This document shows, piece by piece, positions 12,529 through 25,879 of a stretch of 64,000 bases of DNA (position 1 is its first letter; each line of letters begins with the position of its first letter). Made by a program: the position numbers and the translations under genes. Origin of the DNA: Morella rubra (Eukaryota > Streptophyta > Magnoliopsida > Fagales > Myricaceae); the NCBI GenBank assembly GCA_003952965.2, contig CM025851.1, forward strand, positions 3,559,307 through 3,623,306, read 5' to 3'. The notes below the pieces were generated by a model. The model was given only the letters and a program-made list of their open reading frames with translations, was not told the DNA's origin and ran no database searches.

Positions 12529-14149
12529 TAGATAGAGATAGGCACCCACGGGTGGGAGGACCTAGACAATGAGAGAGAGTGGGGAGAGGAGACTTGATTC
12601 AGTCAGATAGACACATTGAGCTAAAGGGATTATAGATTTTTTTTTTTTAAATCAAGTTGAGCCCTATTTTTAAAAATAAATAAAATAAAAACAAACAACC
12701 CGAATTTTTCGCCGCTCAGCCGAGATTTTCGATACTAGCATATGAAAAAAAAAATTCCACTTTTGGCCGGAATTTCTCCCGACTCCGGCATAAAAGGGAG
12801 ATACATAAAGAGTCAAAACACCACGTGAGATAACAAAAAAAAATTATGGAAAAGCGTGTGAGACTTGCACGCACACAGAACAGGAAGAACTGGACAGACA
12901 ATGATCGACAAGTGAATCTAACCTAATCAAGATCTTTGTCTCCACAGGCTACCAACAGGAATCCAGCACAATATTCCACAGGGAGAAGAAGGCTTTTCCC
13001 GTACAATGCAGGCAGGAAACCCGTAGGCTCCTACCAGATGATTTGATCAATCTTTTTGCTCTTATGGTGGTTCCTACCACAAACTCCATCGAAAAGGGTC
13101 CCGCTAGTCCCGGTCACTTTACACGCGTACTGCAAGTGAGTCCAAATTAATGGTCAGTGGATGGTCAAGAAGAGACTGATCATTACAAATAGCCTGGATA
13201 AACCACGCGGAATAAAATAAAATAAAGTGCCCGAATAATTATCAACATACATTTGTGTCGGCAGTAATATCCAATGCTTTTTTTAAGATTAATATATATC
13301 CTAATGTAAATAGCTTTTAAATTTGTCAAATTTAATTTTTTATTTACTGGATATATTTTAAGCGAGGGAGAAGTTACAATTTTTCACCCTTTAATTACTA
13401 TTTATTTTACAATTTACACTATAAATTATCAACAGATTTATACTTTATATTTTAAATTAAATTATCACTTTTAAACACGTGACATAATTTTAAAGTGTAA
13501 GTATACACATATTAGTTTTAAAAGTAATGTATCAAATTTGACAGTTGAATATATAAATTATAAACAAATAATAATTAGAGAGCATAAAATATTAAAACCT
13601 AAATGTGGTAAGAGGTAACGCACCGCATGTCAATAACATTACTCTGACTAGGACCCATCCCAGCACATGACCTCGAAGTAAGGCTATTGGTACAAGCATA
13701 AGGATCATCCGTACGTGAACTAATGCTCATTGGCGTCAAACCATGCATCTTTTATCTAATGCTATATAGTCCAAGGCTATGTTACTATGGAGCAGTCGGG
13801 TTTAGACTCATGATTTTCTTGAAGGTCTTTCCGTGGAAGTTCTGTAACTTTCTTGGGATTATTACGCTTTTATGGATTAGTGGTTTGAAATATTCGAAAG
13901 AATTATTCTACTTCGAGGCTTTAAAGAATATTTTAGAAATATGAGAACAGTTTCAAAGGCATGAGTTGTGATGTCGTTTAAGAGGGTTCGAGTCCCAAAG
14001 GTTTCGCATAGGCAAATGAACTTTGTGTTAACGGCTAAAGGGCGTCCGAAGCGTTCGATAAATCGAAAAGCCTCGCATCGACAACCTTCGAAGCCCTCCA
14101 CCCAATTCCTTCAAATAGAACGGGGAGAAAAAAATAAAAACAGACCCAC

Positions 14150-15391
14150 TTAAAACGGAGAGCTGAGATCTGTTGGAGAATTTCACACCTAAACTTACTT
14201 CGCAATATCCTCATCTTCGCAGCCATTTCTCAAGCTTGCCAGGTTCGTAGTAGTCATACCGTACGTCACAAAATCACTACGGGGGGTTTCTTGTGTAATT
14301 TCGTTGGGTTTGGTGTGGGTTTTTTCTTTTCGTTCTTGGTTTGACCGGAATTTAAGCCGACGGGTTATTTTTATAGTCCGTAATAGTTTTTCGTTATTAA
14401 ATTAAGATTCTCGTGTTGTTGGGTGGTGTTTATATTTGTTATCTCTTGACGTTTGAGGTAATGCTTACGGCTGCTCTGTTTCATAATTTTGTTGCTGCTT
14501 TCATGTTTCGCTCTTATCTTCTAGTTTTCATTGTTAACTTTTCCTCACGACAGGCTATATTTGCATGATACAACGGCGTAGACAACTTATTTCTCCGTGG
14601 GATTGTGACATTTAGATCTATATACTTTGGACTTTGTTTGATTTCTAAGATATATTTATTAGAAAAGGAAATTTGAAGTTCAACACTTTCTGCTGTGCAG
14701 TTTCTAAGAAATAGGGCAAAAAAAGTTCAATTCCTCTAGCCACAATATGTACCGCACTTAAGTCCAGTTGGGTCTTTATTGGTTCATTGAACCAACACTT
14801 CTTTTATTCTAGCTTTCCTACATTTGTCCTTGGAGTGTTTTCCTTCTTCTTTTTTCTTTCCCCTGCCCCGGCCGCAGTGCTTTAATTAGACTACCAGGTT
14901 GTTTCTTCTGTGGTTCAGTTCTTTGGTTTTCATTTTCGTGTACGGTACTTTTTCTGTATCTCTTCGTCCCCTATACTCTCTGAAAACGTGCAAATTTCTC
15001 TGGAATTCACAGTAATTAACACCCATTGTCCCACCCATTGTCCCATTTGCTTTGAAATAAGGTTTCTCGCAACTCCGAATCCTTTATCTGCCTGCGTTGC
15101 CTTGTTATCTGTGTCTTCCACTTACCCATGTTGTTGCACACACTCCCTCATATCCTTTTGCACTTATGTGGCAAGCTTGGTCATGCAATTTATGATGATA
15201 CAAAAGCTTGCTTTTCCTCATTATATCTTAGACACTGAAGTTGATTATGTGACATGAACTACTACATACTAATGAGTCAAAATCCAGAGAGAACTATATT
15301 ACAGCTTCTCTGAAATCTAGTGATTCCTTGACAAAAAGTGTTCGAGGTTACATATATTCGTACTACTGATAGTATTCCCAAATGTCGTAGG
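14150..15391 (+). promoter_or_regulatory. GME 5' UTR exon and leader intron (candidate)
   Basis: A plausible non-coding first exon ends at 14242, where GCCAG is followed by a GTTCGT donor. The acceptor lies directly before the start codon (TCGTAG, then G-ATG at 15391-15394). This gives a leader intron of about 1.15 kb (14243-15390) that is T-rich, as plant introns are. The transcription start was not located. Confidence 0.45.
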
Positions 15392-17776
15392 ATGGGAACT
15401 GCGGGAGAAAGTAAATATGGAGAACACACCTATGAGCACCTTGAGAGGGAACCCTACTGGCCTTCTGAAAAGCTTAGAATTTCCATAACTGGAGCTGGTG
15501 GTTTTATTGCCTCACACATTGCGAGGAGATTGAAGACTGAGGGTCATTACATTATTGCTTCTGATTGGAAGAAAAATGAGCATATGACAGAGGACATGTT
15601 TTGTCACGAGTTCCATCTTGTTGATTTAAGGGTGATGGCTAACTGTTTAAAGGTCACAACTGGAGTTGATCATGTGTTCAACCTTGCTGCTGACATGGGA
15701 GGCATGGGCTTTATTCAGTCCAACCACTCAGTCATTATGTATAACAACACAATGATCAGCTTTAACATGCTTGAGGCAGCAAGAATCAATGGAGTTAAGA
15801 GGTTTGTTCCCTTGGATTTAGCCTATAGATTTTTCATTTCATTTCGTCTGATTATAGCATATGAGCAGTAAATTAGCGGTCTATCAAGACCACTCTCCAC
15901 CAAAGTCCTCCTGTTCCATTCTCTTGCAACTGACCTGTAATGGCTGTAGGACCTTTTTCTGTCATGTGAAACAATACCACTTTGCTACATACAAAAACCA
16001 ATCTTCTTTTTTCATGGTTTTAATGTATGCAAAGAAAAAGTTCAGTATTTCGTCTTGCTACATTGGATAAAAAGTCAACTCTTCCAATTTATCCCAAAAG
16101 GGGGAAGAAAAAAAAAGCCAACCCTTTCAATCCCTTCGGTCAGATTTTGGTTGTAGGAAAGCTTATTTTTTCTATCACCTGAATTGTGTTTGACTGGTGT
16201 CATCCTGGTTGGGGCTGCCTCGATGCATTTATATGCTCGATGTAAATATTAACTTCTCCATTATGGTGTGTAGGTTCTTTTACGCCTCTAGTGCTTGCAT
16301 TTACCCTGAATTCAAGCAGTTGGAAACTAATGTGAGCTTGAAGGAGTCCGATGCTTGGCCTGCTGAGGTTTTTTACTTTTCGCTAGTTAAAGCTCTTGCA
16401 AGTACTTATATAGATTTGGAGTTTTTTAGATTAAAGGGACTCTGTTATTTTCATAATAGCCTCAAGATGCTTATGGCTTGGAGAAGCTGATGACTGAGGA
16501 ACTATGCAAGCACTACACTAAGGACTTTGGAATTGAGTGTCGGGTTGGGCGGTTCCACAACATATATGGACCCTACGGAACATGGAAAGGTCCGTTCCTG
16601 CTTGTAAATTCTTATATGACTGCAGCAATTTGACTCTCTTCCTTTTTTGGCACATTTTTTCAATGCATTTTGCTTGTCTCTTCTTCACATCAGGCGGGAG
16701 GGAGAAGGCCCCTGCTGCGTTTTGTAGAAAAGCCATTACTTCAACGGATAAGTTTGAGATGTGGGGAGATGGGCTGCAAACCCGGTCTTTTACCTTCATT
16801 GATGAATGTGTAGAAGGTGTCCTAAGGTAACCATGGTCATCAAATGAACAGTTTCTTGCCAATTTCTTTCTTAGATGTGGTTTTTAGAGTCTTCATCTAA
16901 CCTCTGCACTTTAGACTTTGAAAAGTAATCATCCATCCTATCTTGTGCTCAAAACATGAGCAGCAGGCGCTTGTTGGAGGATTCTGCAAAGATAGTCATT
17001 TGCATTGCCATCGTTTTAGGGTAACTGTGGTTGCATAGGAGCTTTGTAGCAAAATGGTCACATGCTCTAAACTTTCAAGCATGGAGTTTCAAATGAATGG
17101 TATCTGTCACTGCTACAATTGAGAAAACAACTAAATTAGGAATGATCTGTTAAACAACTAAGAGGAATGTTATGTTGTTCTAATACCATACGTGGTCTTT
17201 AAAGAGCCTTACAATAAAAAAGAAATACCACTTCTTGAACTGTTTTAACATTTACAAGAACTCGAATTGTGAAAGATATTATGTATAAACTGATTCCGTT
17301 TGTGATTGTCTGTGCATTTAGATTGACAAAGTCTGACTTCTGGGAGCCAGTTAACATTGGAAGTGATGAGATGGTTAGCATGAATGAGATGGCTGAGATA
17401 ATCCTCAGCTTTGAGAACAAGAAACTTCCCATTCATCATATTCCTGGCCCAGAGGGTGTGCGTGGACGTAACTCAGATAACACTCTTATTAAGGAGAAGC
17501 TTGGCTGGGCCCCTACTATGAAGTTGAAGGTGCACTGAAAAATTTGGCTTTTCTGTTGAATCACTACAATCTGCAATTTCTTACTTAATTTAGGTATAAT
17601 TTTTTTATTGATTTATGCAGGATGGACTGAGGATCACATACTTTTGGATAAAAGAGCAAATAGAGAAAGAGAAGGCAAAAGGAATGGATTTATCAGTTTA
17701 TGGGTCATCAAAAGTTGTGGGAACTCAAGCACCTGTACAGCTGGGCTCTCTGCGTGCTGCTGATGGCAAAGAATGA
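15392..17776 (+). CDS. GME: GDP-mannose 3,5-epimerase
   Basis: This cytosolic enzyme converts GDP-D-mannose to GDP-L-galactose (and GDP-L-gulose), the entry to the L-galactose route to ascorbate and a source of L-galactose for cell-wall pectin. Six coding exons join in frame: 15392-15801, 16274-16367, 16460-16589, 16694-16826, 17322-17529 and 17621-17776, giving 376 residues (Arabidopsis 377). It is an extended short-chain dehydrogenase: the NAD-binding TGAGGFIAS is at residues 33-41, the active-site Cys at C145 in ASSACIYPEF, the YxxxK pair at Y173/K177 in DAYGLEK, and K216 in GREKAPAAF. The start MGTAGESKYG matches known GMEs; the in-frame GTG at 15338 upstream is not used. Compared with the Arabidopsis protein as I recall it, one Thr is missing in QLETNVSLKE; the rest is highly conserved. 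Confidence 0.97.
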
Positions 17777-20700
17777 AGGTTGTTACATGTCATATTATCA
17801 ATGGCACCGTATTTTGTCGCTGTGGAGTATATGGGTACGGCTAACTCATTAGATCATGAGCTCTTATATGAACAAGATGTATTTATTTGTATAAGGGTGC
17901 ATATCCTTGAATTTTCTTGCTTTTGAAATAATGGGCCTTTGTTCTATGGCTCTAAAATATTTTGAAGCGGAAAACTGTCTCCACCATGTTGTGCTCCTAT
18001 GTATTCCGAGTCTTTTCTAGCTTCTCGTATTTTAGATCAAACTTCTATGCGAGTTGATCTCCAAAAAGCATTGTGTTTCTCAAATGTCAATTAAAGTAAC
18101 CGGCGTTTGGGTTTCTTGTTCAGAAGGTGTAAGCTGGCTTATGAATAAGGGAAATTGTAGTTGTTTGGACAGGAGAAAGAGGCCCAGCTGCTCTTTCCTT
18201 GTCGTCCGCAGCTGGTCACTTCGACGTAGCTAAATTATAATGGATCAGTCTCTATGCAGATGAATGTTCTGGCCCATGTGTGGACATGAGACCCAGGCCA
18301 TAACGACGTGGTTGCACCTGGAAAAGCCCTTCAGATGGAGGTAGATCAGGTACGACACATTTAAAGTTTACTCTTTTGATTTTTTCTTAGCTCATTTAAA
18401 GTTTTACTCAATCGGAGGTTTTCTATGGGCATTTTATTCCCATAGGCGTCGAAAGCCTTATGAGATTCAAGTTGGCCTTTGGATAACGTTCTGATGTGCT
18501 TCGGCGAAAAGTCGAATATCAGAATAGGTAAAAAAACCAATTGCTTCAATGTATTAATCTTTGTCCGCATTATCTGCATTAAATTTGGAAATTAAAGTTG
18601 GGTGTACGGTCTCTATCATGCTTCTCCTCTGAAGCAAAAGCGAGCACAAAAATTAGATAAGGGAGCCACCAATTTTTCCTATTTTTTAAGTCTGGGTTGA
18701 GTCTCCTACAATCTTCAATTTCACCAACGGATATACTGGGAATAAGATATACCCAATTGATTAGAAGTCTCTTCTCTTTTCCTTCCATTCCGCTCCAATT
18801 TTTTTTTTTTTTTTAATTGAACTTGGTGAAGAGTACGAATTAAGAAGACTCTTCTTAAGTTCTTCCTATGGCATGCATAATTTGGTTCTCACTTGTCCAG
18901 TAACCAAATCCGTTTTCTAAATGCAGAATCCGCGAGAGGCTGTATATGATCCACGAGAGGCTCATTACAAACATGCCTATTGCTTTGTTTGAACTCCATG
19001 TCCTATTCCCTAGGAGGATTTGTAACTGTGTAAGATCACCCATCTCAGGCTGTACGCCACCCATCTGTCAGCATTCATTGAAGATCCAAAACTTCTGAGC
19101 AATCTTGACAGAGAGAGACAAGATGACCCCAATAAAATCTATTAGTTTTTCCTCCTCCAATCTTAACAAGTCAATGCTGATCAAATATGTGCTTCAGATA
19201 CGAATTATAATACGAAGATTTACAAGAGCTGTATATGCTTGATCTTGGATATTAATGGCGATTACAGAAGCCTGAAAATCGACTGATCTTATTCTGCAGT
19301 TGATAATTCTTAATCATTGGACAGAGGTCATTTTCTGATCAATATTTTTTTTGCTGGTGCCTGGTGGGGTTTGGGTGGATAGGAATATCTCTATTAATTA
19401 AGATCTATTTTTCTAGAGTTTATTTGATATTGACGCTTGAATAAACAATCCAACACCAATTCTGTCAAGTTCACACCAGAGCGTCAGCGGTTGCATGTTA
19501 GGGACAGCCTACTAGCTGTTGTATCAACCCTATTGCAAATTTTTAATGAGCCATTGCTCTCGTGAAACGTCAACTCGGTTTCGGGGAGCTTCAACTTCGA
19601 TCGTTGCCATTACTTCTGGAGACGCACAGCCATATTCACTGCAACTGTTACACAGAGTCTGGCATTTAGCGATGCTTACAAACCTTTGATGTTAACCCCA
19701 AAAACAAGCGTCTGCAACTCCAAGCATTATAATATGTAGACAAGATACTCACGGCAGCAGTTTCTGAGAAAATCCTGCAGGTCAAACAGCATACAAAGAC
19801 AAAGTAGAATTCCAAAGCTCCACGAATGACATTACCGCATTCGCATATTCTAGTCAAGCAAAGAGGAGATTCGCGGCGAATTGTCCGACTTTTGAGGGTT
19901 AGTTGGGTTGTAAATAAAATCCCAAAGAAAACCCATCCTACAATTGAAGACTAGGAGTGATGTGATGGGATAAGCAGCTAAAAAAGTGGACATTGGACAA
20001 GAAAAGGATATCCACGATGCATTCTTGTGACGTTTGAAAAAGTAAAGATTTGCATCATCCAGTAGGTTGATTTTTCTTTGCTTGATCGCAGAATTCCTGA
20101 TCCCGTTCAAGTCATGCACCTTTTCGGGAGCAAATTAGCTTGAAGCATGGTTTTCTAAAATCCCATTGAGTATCCTCATGAACTTATGAAGTACCAAACA
20201 GAAACTGGCAGGCACATGTGAACTGTAATCTCTCTCCCCCTATCGTATAAAGCAATCGGATATGAGAAAGATATATATATATAAATCTAAGTGGGTATCT
20301 GCAGATAACATTAATGGTGCCAGTATCACTATCCTCTATGTGCTCATAAGGGATGACTTCAGCTAGACTGCTAGCTGAACTTCGAGGCTGGCAAATGCAG
20401 GAATTCGTAATCTTAAATCTGCGGGATGGGCTATTTCATGTCCTTCCTTTACCTCTTCTAGGTTTCTCTTTTCTGACTGAAGTGTTAAGGCCTTCCTGAA
20501 GCAGTCCCGAGAGCTGTCTTCTTGTGAAGGATTTATTGGGATCTATGCCTTTTACTGCTTACTTAAATTGGATTTTTCTCAGCAAGATAAATATTCAGAG
20601 CATTAACACTGTACTTTCACCCTTGTCAGATTGAATTCGAGTCTGACCCGGAAGACATTTATTGAAAGTATTGGCAGAAGCCCATCTAGAAAGTAAAAAA

Positions 20701-21303
20701 ACCAATAAATTGGTGTACGAAATCGAAATCAAAGATATTCCGATATCAAACCATCAGAAGGATGACTTTATTTGTCGTTTGGGTCCTTCCGGCCAGTTTT
20801 GTTTATGGTATTTTCCCCTCATTAACCTGTTTTGGACGCAGGTTGGGGGCTTTTAGCTTATAGATGTAGGAATTGGTCAGCTACAAGTGTCACCAATTGC
20901 AGACTCTAAAATCTTCTATTAGCATTTTTTTTCTTTTCCTTTTGTTTCGGTTGGTCTTTTTCTCGACGTTGCTTTCTTTTGTTTCTTAAATCGTTTCCAA
21001 GTTCTGCAGTTCCATTGCGTCCATAGTTTTTGTTATTCAACGGGCTGCACCTCAGTGGGGTTGGCCTAAAAATCCTACAGGTAATCTAACATAATAGATT
21101 TAACTAAAAAAAAAAAAGGGGAAGTAATTTTGATTTCCTTTCCTTTATTTAAAAACTATTGGAAATCATTTTTGGCATATTGATGACGCCTGCAAAACAA
21201 GGAAATAGTTTACTATAGATAGGCCTTTGGAGATTTGCTGCGGATGTTCTAATCTATTGACATTATTCTTTACAAAAAAAAATAATAATAATAAAAGAAT
21301 CTT

Positions 21304-21494
21304 AGAGGGTGTTGGGTTAGGTAGTTTTTTTAGAATTTTTTTATGTTTTGAGAATTTTTAGGTGATGTTAACTTTATTGGTATGCGTGTTTTAGTTATTT
21401 TTATGTAGTGTTAAGAATGATGTTTGGTTGTAGAAATTTTTTATTTAAAAATTTAAAAAAATCCTGAGAATTTTTGTATACCGAACGTGCTCTT
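21304..21494. mobile_element. Candidate MITE, family B
   Basis: The segment starts GAGGGTGTTGGGTTAGG and ends CCGAACGTGCTC, whose reverse complement GAGCACGTTCGG matches the start imperfectly. The interior is about 190 bp, T-rich and non-coding. The terminal GGTGTTGGG recurs at the end of the insertion at 55430-55618. No convincing target duplication was found, so the call is tentative. Confidence 0.4.
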
Positions 21495-22196
21495 GAATTA
21501 ACTTATTAGATTTACTATTTTCAATGGGTCCAAATGGAAGTTTGAATCTAGCAGGGAAATAGATTAAACGTATGGTCCTTAATTAATTAAACCATTGATT
21601 TTCCCAAAATTGATGTAAACTCCTCAAGATATGCTAAAAAAATACAGTCCAATTAGCGTGATCCACGGTTCGAGCAGCTTAAGTATTAACCACTTTTGGT
21701 CTGTTTTTAATTGGAAAATGCCTTGTCTTAGGCCACTACATGAAATCCCAATACACCGACTTAGAGAAATTGTACGCATCATCCGTGCACTTAACAAAAG
21801 AAAAAAGGACAAGTTGGGGGGGGGATTAAAAAAAAAAAAAAAAGACGAAAGGAAAGCAAGAGAAAAGAAAAATGGCCCAAACAGTAACACCGTCCACCTG
21901 TCACGTTGTTTGGAGTTCATGTTATACGGGGAGGGATAGTAACAGACATCTACATGTCAAGTGAGGATTGGGTAAGGATTAAGGTCTCTTCTAGACGTTT
22001 CATAAGGTCCCCAAAACCGCATATGTCGAAGAATATGCTGATCCAGACAAAGGAGATAGATAGAGCTCACCATCCGTGACACGAAACTGGTTGCATGTTA
22101 ATAATTTCCCTCCCCCCATATGGGTCTCTGATTCCGTATGGGCTGGGCAAACTCAGTGAAATTGAATTGGGACACCTCACCTCACAAGCAATCTCA

Positions 22197-22214
22197 AGAG
22201 AGAGAGAGAGAGAG
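22197..22214. repeat. GA microsatellite
   Basis: An uninterrupted AG dinucleotide run lies in the spacer downstream of DUF506. Similar short AG/CT runs occur at 11626-11640, 39126-39146 and 58592-58610, mostly in leaders or introns. Confidence 0.9.
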
Positions 22215-23698
22215 TAGGTGAGGGGTTGCTTTCATAGGGGGGTTATTATTGTCAAACTTTGGGCAAATTGCTTTTATTGTTTTTGCTTTGTACAGTAGAG
22301 ACCCCAGTCCCAGTCATATCAAGCAGAAGATAAGAAAAAAAGGACAAGGACCCCGCAACACACACTCCCTTATTAGTTCTCAGAGCCTCGAAACCGACCC
22401 TACCCACTCCTCCATAAAAATTATTCCATACCCTTCTTCTAATTTCTAAGTAGGATAAATACAAACCACAATAGATTGCAAAGTGCCCCCACTACAATGA
22501 TTGTCGGATATTATTTTAAAAATAGAATTAAAAAAAATTGGAAAACCCACGTAGATACCTCAACGGTAAAGAAGTTTTTGCTAATAATAGATCTATTGTA
22601 GGACCCATTTTGCAAAACTCCACTCAACCCACAGATAGCGCATTAAGTGATGAGATCAGGAGGTCTGAGTGATATGGGGACCGAGTCAGGACTCGGAACA
22701 GTGGAATGCCATTGCAGTTTTTGTCAAACTTGATAAATTTTCAAAACAGTCAAAATTCTCACCCGTACTGTTAAGCACCCTATGCATTCCACGGTCAAAC
22801 CGAGGACGTTTCCCGGTGGCCGTGAAACTTTTAACAAATGGGTTTCACAATCACGGGCTTGGGTTCATTCAACACAAGAAGCGCGTTTCTCATATAAAAA
22901 AAAAAAGAAAGAAAAACAATAGTGCGTGGGATAAAAAAAAAGGAATATCACGCAGTTCAAGTGAGAGAGAGAGAGACAGAGAAGGCATTTGCCACCGCCT
23001 CAGCGTTCGAGACACACGAGACCTCCTTTCCCTAGCTGCCGTCGTCCCGTCAAGAGAAAAGAAAAAAAAAAATATTTCGAAACGTACAGAACTGAGCGTA
23101 AAAAGCGAATGGCCTCTGAAAAGATGAGAAATTAAAGAAGGAAAGGTTTCATCCCCTCTGTTCCCTTGCAAGAAACCGTCGCTGCACCGGCGATGTTCGT
23201 TCGAGAAAACACCAGCACCCAACGTCACAATATCACTTCACTCGCACACACTCTAAGGAGTAAAATTTACAAATTAAAGGGTACTCCGATGAACACAGCA
23301 CTGACAGTGAGGAAATCGATGATAAAAGTAGATAAGAAAAAAAATATCTCTCATCGATTCTCAGTCTCAGGTATTTTTAATTTACAGGATTTGGAAACAG
23401 TTTCCATTTTTTTTTCCTTTTCTCCGTTCCTAACTCTATATTATTACAACAACCATAAGATTTGCTGCTTGCTTACATAAACCACAAAAAAAGGGTTGGA
23501 AAAGAAGACTGTACTATCATCCGAATTACGATTATATTATTATAATCTAGTAATTTTTATACCTGAAATTTTAGGTGATGATTTTTTATTTTTTATTTTT
23601 TTTTAAGGTTTCTCTCTGAGGAGAGAGGCTAATCCGGTGACCATTTGCCCCTCTATCGATGCTCTTCGGCTTCACCGCCGGTGGCTGCCACGTGGGCC

Positions 23699-25113
23699 TC
23701 ACATCTCTTTTGCTCCCTCGTCCTCGCCGGAAATTCTCGTCGGGCGTGAGGACGCTGAAGCGCCAGGACTAGCCTCCGACGGCACCGTTTTCTCGCCGAA
23801 TATCAGCTCCAACTCGCCGCAATCACTGTCGCTAGTGACGGAAGAATCCTCGTTCTCGGTCACCGAAAGGGTGTCGCTGAGAGTGGCAGACGATCGGGGC
23901 TCTGTGGCTCTGGTATAGGGGGAGAGCCACTTGGCTCGCATGTACTCCGCCTTCCTCCAAGGCGGAAAATGCATCCCCTTCTTCTTCAAGCTCTGCTTCG
24001 CTGCCTCCGCCACGATCGAGACGATTTGTCCCAGCCGATCCGTCTTCCCTACGAAAATGTACGGCAGAGATTGCAGGATCGCTTTATAGGTCCCGGTTGA
24101 TCGGGCTACCTCGAACTCCGATCGAAAATCGATGTCAATCAACAATCTCTCCCCGTCCACTATCACATCTATGTATTCATATTCCCCTGAATCAAAGCGA
24201 AATATTTATTTGTTTCAGTTTCCTTTCTCAGTAAAAGAAATTGAGCCAAGCACAATAAATTAGAGATAGAGGAATAAAATACCAGCTGGGTAAGAGGGCG
24301 ATTTGTCCCATTTGGATTTGCAAATCGAGGAATCGTAACCGAGAGATGAAAGAGAGTCCGTCGCGACTTCTCTCAGATCATCTTTTCGTTTGTGAATTTT
24401 GCTGTTCTTCTCGATGATCTTTGCTACGTCTGCTAAGAGATTTCTCTCGGCAACGCTAGCGCAAGGAGTCAGACTCTGTTGCAAGAGAACAGACAAAAGT
24501 GTTCGAGGTTAATTTGAGCTCTTGGGAACTTTTTTCTTTGGTCCTTTCTAATATTTAAACGCTCTGCATTTGCTCCGTTCGGATAGCTGAGAAACCGTGA
24601 GAAGCTCTAAAAATGCCAAAATTTAAGACTTTTATGGGGGCAGAAATTGAAGCCACATTTTACCTTGAGTATATCGAAGGAGTCACCGCCAAACGATGAT
24701 CCGGGGGTCATAGATTCGCCGCCGAAACCAGTGAAAACGTCAAACTCGTCGTCTGAGCTGTCATTGCTGTTGCCGTTAAAGCAATTGCAGCGGTTCCGGC
24801 CAATCTTTGCTGCCGTGGAGGATTGCTTCTCGTTGCTCTCCTGCTCGATGAAGTTCTGTACCATCCTCGCCAAGCAAACCGAGCTCGGCTCGAACTCTGC
24901 CCCTCCAGCATCTTTGTTGCTGGACTGTGGCTCGCAACCACTCGGCTTCTCCGCCGTTGAAATTCTCAGAACGCTAGGGAATTGCCGATCGAAGAGCCTC
25001 CTCAGCCGCGATTTCAGCGCCGGCTTAGACGTATCGATTCGAACAGCCGGTTCCCTCACTGCCGCTTGAGAATAATCAATATCAATGGGCTGGATCTTCA
25101 TCGGAAAGGGCAT
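23699..25113 (-). CDS. DUF506 (PDDEXK-like) family protein
   Basis: This is a plant-specific DUF506 protein, a family classed by fold as PD-(D/E)XK nuclease-like but without an established biochemical activity. Three exons on the minus strand (25113-24664, 24475-24283, 24186-23699) join in frame to 376 residues, the usual family size. An acidic Ser/Asp-rich stretch (NDSSDDEFDVF) is followed by the domain core: TPCASVAERNLLADVAKII, then SLGYDSSICKSKWDKSPSYP, then GEYEYIDVIVDGERLLIDID, then FRSEFEVARSTGTYKAILQ, and the diagnostic PPWRKAEYMRAKWLSPY. The C-terminal tail is Ser/Glu-rich and low-complexity. The ATG at 25113 gives MPFPMKIQPID. Its place between LFR and PKP1 fits Arabidopsis At3g22970 as I recall it. 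The family is secure; the function is unknown. Confidence 0.93.
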
Positions 25114-25875
25114 GGTGAGGTAGAGAAAATTTTAGAGGTGTTAAAAGGTACGCTCTCTAGTTCTGTGTATTTTGATACCGCCTAACAATACTTCGACCGA
25201 GACTCAGACAACCGCTCTGTCAGTTCTGGTCCATTTTCAGAGCTCAATGAACTAATTCGCTTTGAAATACACAGCATCACAGCAGCAAAAAATTGAAAAC
25301 GAAGAAAACCGCACCTGAAGTCCAAATGTGCCTCCCTCGCTTCTAAATATTCACGGAATACGTGAACGACTCAAAAATCCAATAAACTTGAATTCAATGC
25401 CTCTACTGGCTCCACAAATTCATACACATTCTCCAAATACTTTTATCTTTTCAAAGGTTTCTCTCCGCAGCAAAAGCAAAAATTACTCGCCGAATGTTAA
25501 TTCTGTCCGATCACCAGGTCAATTCGGTCCCGACCTAAACTAGAGAAAGGATACAAAATAATCTACCAAAATTTGTTAACGATCGGGAAATCGGTGTACC
25601 TTCTTCTGGAATTATCTTAGCTAGGAAGAATGGAATAACTTTTGGCACAACGAGTTGCTTACGGTCAGGGTTTTTCGCGGAAAACATGACGGCGATGGTC
25701 TGAAATACGTACTGTGGGTATTTGAAGGGATGTGATGGCCGCCGGAATATTCATTTTCCGGCGAAACGATCTTTGCTGGTGAAGGTAAGAGAAATGGCTA
25801 AAAAGGCTATGGGGAGTTCTGGTTGTCGATGGGGACTTATGGAGTAGGAGGTGGTGGAGCTGGCGTTTATATAGG
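25114..25875 (-). promoter_or_regulatory. DUF506 promoter, split 5' leader and uORF
   Basis: A TATATAAA box reads on the minus strand at 25873-25866. About 30 bp downstream a leader would begin. A likely 5' UTR intron runs from a GTAAGC donor at 25662 to a TTCAG acceptor at 25315. The first leader exon contains an upstream ORF of 29 codons plus stop, ATG at 25754 and TGA at 25667-25665, beginning MNIPAAITSL. It ends just before the splice donor. Box, donor and acceptor are read directly; their use is inferred. Confidence 0.5.
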
Positions 25876-25879
25876 GGGA

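Larger units (their letters stand above)
10439..15391. other. Intergenic between divergent LFR and GME
   Basis: This spacer holds the LFR promoter (just above 10438), a MITE at 11067-11248, a hAT-type element at 11683-12528 and the GME leader from about 14150. Between about 12540 and 14100 I see only AT-rich sequence without a supported gene. Short ORFs at 13723-14226 overlap on both strands and look fortuitous. Confidence 0.6.
17777..23698. other. Intergenic between convergent GME and DUF506 genes
   Basis: The GME 3' UTR probably takes the first 150-250 bases. No gene is supported in the rest. It holds a candidate MITE at 21304-21494, a G-run followed by an A-run at about 21815-21843, a GA microsatellite at 22197-22214, and AT-rich sequence. 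ORFs near 22669-23228 lie opposite each other on both strands and contain poly-A/poly-T tracts; I treat them as chance. Confidence 0.55.

Noticed and set aside
13983..13998. GGTTCGAGTCC, a tRNA T-loop-like word
   Set aside because: The surrounding bases do not form a T stem, anticodon arm or acceptor stem, so it is not a tRNA gene.
22669..23228. Overlapping ORFs of 152 and 112 codons on opposite strands
   Set aside because: Composition is driven by A/T runs and a GA repeat; no domain or conserved motif is visible.
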